Assembly (NCBI GenBank): GCA_019423745.1
Contig: JAHZAV010000022.1
Coordinates: 1 to 41,857 of the forward strand
Origin: Lachnospiraceae bacterium
Lineage (GTDB): Bacteria > Bacillota > Clostridia > Lachnospirales > Lachnospiraceae
Length of the DNA stretch: 41,857 bases
Direction: 5' to 3'
Shown in pieces: positions 24,740-31,438 of this stretch; the first letter of the stretch is position 1; every line of letters begins with the position of its first letter. The notes beneath the pieces are model-generated. The model was given only the letters and a program-made list of their open reading frames with translations. It was not told where the DNA came from and made no database searches. A program made the translations under genes and the position numbers.

Positions 24740-27022
24740 ATGATAAAGCTTTACGATAAGGGCGTGTACTTATTAAATGGCACAAAAATCGTTGAAGATA
24801 TAGAAGAAGTGCGCCATGAAACCGGAAGCAATGTGACCAGGGAAGAGGCGGCTTCCCAGACAATGGCATACAATATTTTGAAGGATCACAATATATCTGG
24901 GAATATGGAACGTCTTCAGATTAAGTTTGATAAGCTGACTTCCCATGACATAACATTTGTAGGAATTATTCAGACGGCAAGAGCATCAGGGCTGGAGAAA
25001 TTTCCGGTTCCCTATGTGTTGACAAACTGCCACAATTCTCTGTGCGCTGTAGGGGGAACGATCAATGAAGATGACCATATGTTTGGGCTGACTTGTGCGA
25101 AAAAATATGGCGGCGTTTATGTACCGCCTCATCAGGCAGTAATTCATCAGTTTGCAAGAGAAATGCTGGCAGGCGGCGGAAAGATGATTCTCGGATCAGA
25201 CAGCCATACCCGTTATGGAGCACTGGGAACTATGGCTATGGGAGAAGGAGGACCAGAGCTTGTAAAGCAGCTTTTAAATAAAACTTATGACATAAAAATG
25301 CCGCAAGTGATAGGAATTTATTTAGATGGAGAGCCGATCAAAGGGGTAGGTCCACAGGATGTGGCACTGGCAATTATTGGAGCTACTTTTGCCAATGGTT
25401 ATGTTAACAATAAGGTGATGGAATTTGTAGGTCCTGGAGTAGAGAAGTTAAGCGCTGACTTCCGTATCGGAATTGATGTTATGACGACAGAGACAACCTG
25501 CCTGTCATCTATTTGGAAAACCGATGATACAATCCGGGAGTTTTACGAGATTCATGAAAGACCGGAAGACTATAAAGAACTGAATCCGGGAAATGTGGCA
25601 TATTACGATGGAATGGTCTATGTAGATTTAAGTAAGATTCGTCCAATGATTGCTATGCCGTTCCATCCCTCTAATGTATACACCATTGATGAAGTGAATG
25701 CAAATTTGGAAGATATCCTTCATGATGTGGAGAAGAAGGCACTTGTTAGCTTGGATGGCGCTGTGGATTATTCTCTTCAGAGCAAAATTGTTGATGGAAA
25801 ACTGTATGTAGATCAGGGAATTATAGCAGGGTGTGCCGGCGGTGGATTTGAAAATATTTGTGCTGCTGCTGACATTATGAAAGGACATTATATCGGGGCA
25901 GATGAATTTACATTTAGTGTATATCCTGCAAGTACGCCGATTTATATGGAACTTGTGAAAAATGGAGCAATAGCAGATCTTATGGAGGCGGGAACCATCG
26001 TTAAGACTGCATTCTGCGGTCCTTGCTTTGGGGCTGGAGATACCCCGGCTAATAACGCATTTTCTATCCGTCACTCTACCAGAAACTTCCCGAACAGAGA
26101 AGGATCTAAACTCCAGAGCGGTCAGATCGCCTCTGTAGCGCTGATGGATGCGCGTTCCATTGCAGCTACAGCGGCTAATAAAGGCTTCTTGACTCCTGCA
26201 ACTGCAATGGATGTAGAATATAAGGGCCAGAAATATCATTTTGACAGCAAAATTTATGCAAATCGTGTGTTTGACAGTCATGGAGAGGCAGACCCATCTG
26301 TAGAGATTAAATTTGGACCGAATATTAAGGACTGGCCTGCTATGTCAGCATTGCCGGAGAATTTAATCCTCAAAGTAGTATCAGAAATTCATGATCCGGT
26401 AACTACAACAGATGAGCTGATTCCTTCCGGAGAGACTTCATCCTACCGCTCCAATCCTTTAGGACTTGCGGAGTTTGCGCTTTCCAGAAAAGATCCTGCA
26501 TATGTAGGAAGAGCAAAAGAGGTCCAGAAAGCTCAAAAGGCTATCGAAGAGGGAACCTGTCCTTTGGATGCGCTGGACGAATTGAAACCTGTTATGGCAA
26601 AAATCCAGGAAACATATCCGGAAGTAGGAAAAGGAAATATCGGAGTTGGAAGTACAATTTTTGCAGTAAAACCAGGAGACGGATCCGCCAGAGAGCAGGC
26701 GGCATCCTGCCAGAAAGTTCTTGGCGGCTGGGCCAATATTGCAAATGAATATGCAACAAAGAGATATCGTTCCAATCTGATCAACTGGGGAATGCTTCCG
26801 TTCCTTACAAAAGAGGATCATGAACAATTGAGTTTTAAAAACGGAGATTATATTTTTGTTCCAAATATCCGAAAAGCAGTGGAGGAAAAGGCAGACGTGA
26901 TACAAACTTACATTGTAAGAGAGGATGGTCTGAAAGAACTGGATCTGACTATGGGAGATCTGACAGATGCAGAAAGAGAGATTATCCTCAAGGGATGTCT
27001 TATCAATTATTATAGAGGATAA
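24740..27022 (+). CDS. Aconitase-family hydratase (YbhJ-like)
   Basis: 760 residues, full length. Three cysteine ligands for a 4Fe-4S cluster are visible: GCAGG near residue 364 and CGPCFG near 425-428. SDSHTRYGALGTMAMGEGG is the aconitase substrate-pocket motif, and the C-terminal swivel domain is present (YRSNLINWGMLPFL). The family reaction is stereospecific dehydration/rehydration of a tricarboxylic or related acid. The sequence fits the YbhJ-like putative hydratase branch better than true AcnA, so the substrate is open. GGAGGA lies 10 nt before the ATG; a terminator follows directly. Confidence 0.85.
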   Translation: MIKLYDKGVYLLNGTKIVEDIEEVRHETGSNVTREEAASQTMAYNILKDHNISGNMERLQIKFDKLTSHDITFVGIIQTARASGLEKFPVPYVLTNCHNSLCAVGGTINEDDHMFGLTCAKKYGGVYVPPHQAVIHQFAREMLAGGGKMILGSDSHTRYGALGTMAMGEGGPELVKQLLNKTYDIKMPQVIGIYLDGEPIKGVGPQDVALAIIGATFANGYVNNKVMEFVGPGVEKLSADFRIGIDVMTTETTCLSSIWKTDDTIREFYEIHERPEDYKELNPGNVAYYDGMVYVDLSKIRPMIAMPFHPSNVYTIDEVNANLEDILHDVEKKALVSLDGAVDYSLQSKIVDGKLYVDQGIIAGCAGGGFENICAAADIMKGHYIGADEFTFSVYPASTPIYMELVKNGAIADLMEAGTIVKTAFCGPCFGAGDTPANNAFSIRHSTRNFPNREGSKLQSGQIASVALMDARSIAATAANKGFLTPATAMDVEYKGQKYHFDSKIYANRVFDSHGEADPSVEIKFGPNIKDWPAMSALPENLILKVVSEIHDPVTTTDELIPSGETSSYRSNPLGLAEFALSRKDPAYVGRAKEVQKAQKAIEEGTCPLDALDELKPVMAKIQETYPEVGKGNIGVGSTIFAVKPGDGSAREQAASCQKVLGGWANIANEYATKRYRSNLINWGMLPFLTKEDHEQLSFKNGDYIFVPNIRKAVEEKADVIQTYIVREDGLKELDLTMGDLTDAEREIILKGCLINYYRG

Positions 27023-27036
27023 TGGTACAAGGTACG

Positions 27037-27069
27037 AATTGGCGGGTTTTAAATCCGCCAATTTTTTTT
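27037..27069 (+). terminator. Terminator of the hydratase gene
   Basis: AATTGGCGG pairs with CCGCCAATT around GTTTTAAAT, followed by a T-run. Confidence 0.93.
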
Positions 27070-27235
27070 GTACAATAAAATTTATATTTTCTGCAACAAA
27101 ACGGATTGTTAAAGACTCTTATATACAAATAGTAGATTACAAAGAAAAGATTTTTTATTATAAATAAAATGTGACACTATTTGGAGTTGATCCGAAAGAC
27201 CTGCAGGACTGGAGGAAGAATGAGGGAGGGCAGTT

Positions 27236-27712
27236 ATGAAACGGGATTCGGAAAGATTTGCAGTAATGTATGAAGCGATATATCAGGATCTCTACAGGTT
27301 TGCTTTGTGTCTGATGCAAAATACGCATGATGCAGAGGATGCAGTCAGTGAGGCGGTTATGAATGCTTATGAACATATGGAAGCATTAAGAAACGAAGAA
27401 GCATTCAAGAGTTGGATGTTTACAATACTTGCAAATGTATGTAGAAAAAAGTGGAAAAAGCAAAAAAAAGAAAAGGAAAAAGAAGCGCTGTCCTTTTTTG
27501 CCAGAGAAGAAGATCCAGATCTGGAGCAGGCGGTTGATATCCGAAATGCATTTGATGCATTGTCGGAAGAAGAAAAAATGATTGTGGGGTTTTCAGTATT
27601 CGGCGGTTATCAAAGTGATGAGATTGGGAAGGTGCTTGATCGTAGGCCGGCTACGGTACGCTCAATAAGGGCGCGGGCATTGGAGAAGATGGGGCGTATT
27701 TTGCAGAAGTGA
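27236..27712 (+). CDS. ECF-type RNA polymerase sigma factor
   Basis: 158 residues. Region 2 reads YEAIYQDLYRFALCLMQN then HDAEDAVSEAVMNAYEHM; region 4 reads YQSDEIGKVLDRRPATVRSI then RARALEKM. GGGAGGG stands just before ATG 27236. It ends 18 bp before the beta-propeller membrane protein, the usual operon arrangement of an ECF sigma factor and its membrane-bound control protein. Confidence 0.88.
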   Translation: MKRDSERFAVMYEAIYQDLYRFALCLMQNTHDAEDAVSEAVMNAYEHMEALRNEEAFKSWMFTILANVCRKKWKKQKKEKEKEALSFFAREEDPDLEQAVDIRNAFDALSEEEKMIVGFSVFGGYQSDEIGKVLDRRPATVRSIRARALEKMGRILQK

Positions 27713-27730
27713 GGAAAGGAGAGGAACTTC

Positions 27731-29644
27731 ATGGAAGATAGAGAAAAGGACATAATAGATAGGTTAAAAGCCAAATCCGAGACTATTCCGATTCCGGAAA
27801 CATTAAAGCCGGAAGAGATAAAAAAGCAATTGGAATCTAAGACATCAAAAGAAAGATTAAAAAACCCCTCCAGAATCACGAAAAATTTTGAGAAAAAACA
27901 GATGGGAGGTCTGGCGGTTTTGGCAGCGGCTGTGGTGCTTGTTTGTTTATTGTGGCCTGTATTTCAAAAGGTAAGAAATCCAATAAGCACAGATAGTTCT
28001 TCGAAGAAATCGGAGATGGAATCCGAGACTTTGACCTGGGAGACAGCGGACGATTATGATACCATTTATGAGTATATTCAGGAGGATAGAGAACAAACCG
28101 AGCAGAATCAGAGGAGGGCGGTTTTGGATGGAGGGGCTGGCCGTTTGGAGGAAGAGCGTGCCCAAACAGCAGGAAGAGAGACGGCACAAAATAGTGCTTC
28201 GTATTCTAAGACAAATGTCCGCCAGAATGGGGTAGATGAAGGGGATGTTGCTAAGACGGATGGAAGATATATTTTTACGCTTACAGAAGATCAGCAGATT
28301 GCTATTGTAGATACTCAAGATGGTCTGAAACATGTGGGAACTATTTCGGAAAATGGAAGCATTCAGGAATTTTACATTGTTGGAGAACAGTTGGTTCTGG
28401 TGTGCGGGCAGGATGAACTGTATGGAAGTTCTGTGAATAAAAGCAGCATACCGGATGGTACCAGAATAATTACCTATGACATATCCAACCGATCAGAACC
28501 GGTAAAAAAAGGCGAAGTAAATCAGAGCGGTCAATATCACTCTTCCCGGTTGGCTGGAAATTTTTTATATACTTTTTCCACCTTTTATGTTGATACAGGG
28601 GCGTCTTTAGAAGAAAGAGAGCGGTACATCCCCAGTGCGGGAGGAAGTCTTATGAATCTGGATGATCTGTATCTTCCCACAGGGGAGGGGGCAAGTCAAT
28701 ATCTCGTAATGACAGCGATAGATATGGAACATCCGGGAGAACTTTCGGACAGCAGGGCGATCTTTGCCAAGAATGGAGAATTATATGTAAGCAATGATAA
28801 TATATACTGGTATGAAGAGAATACACAATATTGGGGGATAAATGATGAAAGAAACAGCACTCTTATACGCAAAATTGCCTATAAAGAAGGCAAGCTTGAG
28901 GCAAAAGCTCAGGGAATTGTCCCAGGAATTATAGATGATTCTTTTTCCATCGACGAATATAACGGAAATCTTCGAGTTGTTACAACGAATGAATCGGGAA
29001 ATGGACTTTATATTTTCAATCAAAATATGGAAGAAATCGGGCGAATTGATCAATTGGCCAAAGGAGAACGTGTTTATTCTGCCAGATTATTGGGGGACAT
29101 CGGTTATTTTGTAACCTTTCGAAATACGGATCCTTTGTTTTCGGTAGATTTATCTAATCCGGAAAATCCTCGTATTATCGGAAAGCTAAAAATACCAGGA
29201 TTTTCAGAATATTTACACTTTTACGGACAGAATCAGTTACTTGGAATAGGAATGGATGCTGACGAAGCAACCGGAGAGACAAAAGGGGTTAAAATAACCA
29301 TGTTTGATACCAGCAATCCTGCCGATGTAGAAGAGAAACATACTTTTATTATGGAAAATGTTTATAGTACAGATGTTTTTTATGATTATAAGTCGGCGTT
29401 GATTGATCCAGAAAAAAATGTGATTGGTTTTTCTGCTTATGAAGGTTCTTACGAGAAATATTTTGTATTTTCTTATGATAAAAAAGAGGGATTCCAGTGC
29501 CAGATGTCAGAAAGAGTCAATGGTAACAGTTATAGAGCTGCAAGAGGAATCTATATAGGAGAGGTGCTTTATGTAGTTAAAGGAAATATTTTAGAAGGGT
29601 ATAGTATGGAAGACTATAGTAAACTGGAGGATTTGATTCTCTAG
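27731..29644 (+). CDS. Membrane-anchored C-terminal beta-propeller protein, probable sigma-factor partner
   Basis: 637 residues. A ~57-residue charged cytoplasmic part is followed by one membrane helix (58-78), a polar linker (80-165), and then the Beta_propel domain beginning TNVRQNGVDEGDVAKTDGRY. That NGVDEGDVAKTDG string is the family mark of the WD40-distant secreted propellers. Its position right after the sigma gene suggests that the cytoplasmic part holds the sigma factor while the propeller senses something outside. This role is inference; no zinc-binding anti-sigma motif is seen. It ends at a bidirectional terminator shared with bioY. Confidence 0.85.
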   Translation: MEDREKDIIDRLKAKSETIPIPETLKPEEIKKQLESKTSKERLKNPSRITKNFEKKQMGGLAVLAAAVVLVCLLWPVFQKVRNPISTDSSSKKSEMESETLTWETADDYDTIYEYIQEDREQTEQNQRRAVLDGGAGRLEEERAQTAGRETAQNSASYSKTNVRQNGVDEGDVAKTDGRYIFTLTEDQQIAIVDTQDGLKHVGTISENGSIQEFYIVGEQLVLVCGQDELYGSSVNKSSIPDGTRIITYDISNRSEPVKKGEVNQSGQYHSSRLAGNFLYTFSTFYVDTGASLEERERYIPSAGGSLMNLDDLYLPTGEGASQYLVMTAIDMEHPGELSDSRAIFAKNGELYVSNDNIYWYEENTQYWGINDERNSTLIRKIAYKEGKLEAKAQGIVPGIIDDSFSIDEYNGNLRVVTTNESGNGLYIFNQNMEEIGRIDQLAKGERVYSARLLGDIGYFVTFRNTDPLFSVDLSNPENPRIIGKLKIPGFSEYLHFYGQNQLLGIGMDADEATGETKGVKITMFDTSNPADVEEKHTFIMENVYSTDVFYDYKSALIDPEKNVIGFSAYEGSYEKYFVFSYDKKEGFQCQMSERVNGNSYRAARGIYIGEVLYVVKGNILEGYSMEDYSKLEDLIL

Positions 29645-29679
29645 TCCATTTCGATTAGAAAATACTTCTTATAAGATAT

Positions 29680-29710
29680 AAAAGAGAACGGCATAATACC
29701 GTTCTCTTTT
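29680..29710. terminator. Bidirectional terminator between the propeller gene and bioY
   Basis: A perfect 12-bp stem AAAAGAGAACGG / CCGTTCTCTTTT with loop CATAATA serves both convergent genes. Confidence 0.95.
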
Positions 29711-29721
29711 ATATGAATAGA

Positions 29722-30321
29722 TTAAGCGATTTCGGAGTTTAATCGCTTTTTTAGTACAGGCCCAAGAATAACAATCAAAACGATTTTTATTGCATCTCCT
29801 GCCAAATAGGGGATGACTCCAATAAATAGGGCGCTGACAAAAGACAATTGCATCTGGAATGCAAGCCAGTATGTACCGAATATATAAAGGACAGCGGTTC
29901 CTAAAATAAAACCGGCAGCGTGGATCAGACGATTTTGTGGAAAATGAGATATGATGAGACCACCGATTATAGCCAGGAACATAAAACCAATCAAATATCC
30001 ACCTGTGGGACCGGCAAATTTAGCAACACCTCCAGAAAATCCGGAAAACACAGGGAGACCGGCAAGTCCTAAAAGAAGATAGACGCAATAGCTCAACGTT
30101 GCTTTTTTCCATCCCAAGACATATACATTGAATCCGATTACAAGATTTGTCAAAGAAATTGGAACTGGGCTGAAGGGGATAGGAATAGACAAAGGTGCTA
30201 AAATACAGGTTATTGCTGTTGCTAAAGCGATTAACACCATAGAAGAAGTGGAAATACGGGGATTTCCTGTGGCTCCGGACTGCGAAGTATGCTGTGTTGA
30301 ATGATTTGTTTTATGAAACAT
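29722..30321 (-). CDS. bioY: Biotin transporter substrate-binding subunit BioY
   Basis: 199 residues with about six membrane helices. PFSPVPISLTNLVIGF, the glycine-rich GLAGLPVFSGFSGGVAKFAGPTGGYLIGF and the end region IPYLAGDAIK identify BioY. It is the S-component of an energy-coupling-factor importer and needs the shared EcfA/A'/T module encoded elsewhere. GGAGGG lies 8 nt before the start. Regulation is readable: a BirA-type operator covers its -35 box, so biotin sufficiency should shut it off. Confidence 0.95.
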   Translation of the reverse strand: MFHKTNHSTQHTSQSGATGNPRISTSSMVLIALATAITCILAPLSIPIPFSPVPISLTNLVIGFNVYVLGWKKATLSYCVYLLLGLAGLPVFSGFSGGVAKFAGPTGGYLIGFMFLAIIGGLIISHFPQNRLIHAAGFILGTAVLYIFGTYWLAFQMQLSFVSALFIGVIPYLAGDAIKIVLIVILGPVLKKRLNSEIA

Positions 30322-30365
30322 GACGGTAACCCTCCTGCGTAATTTTTTGTTTCGTTCATTATGAA

Positions 30366-30394
30366 AGTATAAAAGTACAATGGGAAAATGTCAA
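30366..30394 (-). promoter_or_regulatory. bioY promoter
   Basis: On the minus strand: TTGACA (30394-30389), a 17-bp spacer and TATACT (30371-30366). The -35 is part of the BirA operator. Confidence 0.85.
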
Positions 30395-30418
30395 CCTAAA
30401 TAGAAAACAAGTTAACAA
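30389..30418 (-). promoter_or_regulatory. BirA-type biotin operator
   Basis: On the minus strand: TTGTTAAC, 14 bases, GGTTGACA. This is the BirA box layout TTGTTAAC-N14-GTTAACAA with one change in the right half. The box overlaps the bioY -35, so a BirA-biotinyl-AMP dimer would block polymerase. It implies that the genome codes for a BirA with a DNA-binding N-terminus. Confidence 0.8.
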
Positions 30419-30515
30419 ATTAGAAGAAGTGAAAATTTGAATAATATAAATTATCAGAATATAATTAAACAATAAGAAAATTATAAATTAATTAAAATAA
30501 AATTATAAAATAGTG

Positions 30516-30544
30516 TTGACAAATTGAAAGCGTGGTGATATTAT
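30516..30544 (+). promoter_or_regulatory. Promoter of the long intergenic RNA
   Basis: TTGACA (30516-30521), a 17-bp spacer and TATTAT (30539-30544), the closest match to consensus in this stretch. Initiation is expected near 30551. Confidence 0.8.
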
Positions 30545-30550
30545 AAAGTC

Positions 30551-31280
30551 AATCCAAAAGAAATCCAATAATCCAGATAAAAGTACATAAATCATTTATT
30601 TCTGACGAGAAAGGAAATAAAGAGAATTATAATATCTGGAAAGGATTTAAAAATATATTTCATATGTTGGTGAGATATATTATTTGGAAATAAAATGGAA
30701 GGAGGCTTAATCCATTGGACAATTCAGAATTTAATAATCAGTATATCGGTGGTATGGCAAATGAGGATTCCCATAGAATAAGCCTTAACCATAGAGAAGC
30801 CGATAAAAGTTTATAAAGGAAAATCGGAGAGTACAATAATCGGCATAAAAAAGAGATTAAAATTTGCAGATATACTGAATTTAATCATACCACATAGATC
30901 AAAGATATTAGAGGATACGTAAAGAAGTATCAGCATAATATATCGCATTTATATCAGGGAGCTATATAAAATATATGTTATAGAAGGAATAGCTTAATAC
31001 TGTTACAGACAATATTATTGTAATAAGGGATGAAGGCTGTAACAGGAACGGTTATAGATATTATAATAACATGGTAAATATTTTATATAGAGAATATGAG
31101 GGTGATATAAATATATGATTCAGGAATAAATCCAGACTTTGAGAAAAATTCGAATAATATAGTATAAAAGGCATGGGAATACATTTAATCAAAAATATCC
31201 TCCGAGATATAAAATATGATAAAATTTAATAGAAAGCAGCCACTATAATAAATAACAATTTCTTTATAGTGGCTGCTTTT
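30551..31280 (+). ncRNA. Candidate large structured non-coding RNA (~730 nt), family not identified
   Basis: The 1.1-kb gap between bioY and the TPR gene has a consensus promoter, a strong terminator and no ORF beyond about 35 codons, but a dense series of hairpins. Pairs found by eye: AAATCC 30561-30566/GGATTT 30643-30648 plus CCAGATA 30573-30579/TATCTGG 30633-30639, enclosing TTTATTTC 30595-30602/GAAATAAA 30614-30621; AATATATTTC 30652-30661/GAGATATATT 30672-30681 (one G-U); AGGCTTA 30703-30709/TAAGCCT 30779-30785; GATTAAAATT 30855-30864/AATTTAATC 30878-30886 (one bulge); GATAC 30914-30918/GTATC 30927-30931; CTGTTACAG 31000-31008/CTGTAACAG 31037-31045 enclosing ACAAT/ATTGT 31009-31021; GTTAT 31051-31055/ATAAC 31066-31070; ATATTTTATAT 31078-31088/ATATAAATAT 31105-31114. 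The size and Firmicute setting recall ROOL, GOLLD or OLE RNAs, but I cannot assign it to any of them. A decayed gene is the main alternative. Confidence 0.6.
31233..31280 (+). terminator. Terminator of the long intergenic RNA
   Basis: AAAGCAGCCACTATAA pairs perfectly (16 bp) with TTATAGTGGCTGCTTT around a 15-nt loop, ending in TTTT. Confidence 0.93.
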
Positions 31281-31361
31281 GTTATGAGACCAGTTTTGGG
31301 CTCTTCTGCAAAAATCATTATTTTATGCTACAAAATCATTATTTTCCAGTATATTTCTATT

Positions 31362-31390
31362 TTGACATTGACTATCCTATATGCTACACT
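31362..31390 (+). promoter_or_regulatory. Promoter of the TPR/P-loop protein gene
   Basis: TTGACA (31362-31367), a 17-bp spacer and TACACT (31385-31390). Confidence 0.75.
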
Positions 31391-31438
31391 AAAAGAGTTA
31401 AAATATATACAAAAGTAAACATTATTGAGGTGAGAATA

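Noticed and set aside
30715..30816. 33-codon frame with TTG start after GGAGG inside the long intergenic RNA
   Set aside because: The GGAGG overlaps the stem 30703-30709/30779-30785, the peptide shows no signal or domain, and the frame is not continued. It is kept only as an alternative leader-peptide idea.
30597..31114. CRISPR array, because of many short AT-rich repeats
   Set aside because: The repeats are inverted partners with different sequences and irregular spacing, not a constant direct repeat with spacers. No cas gene is present in the window.
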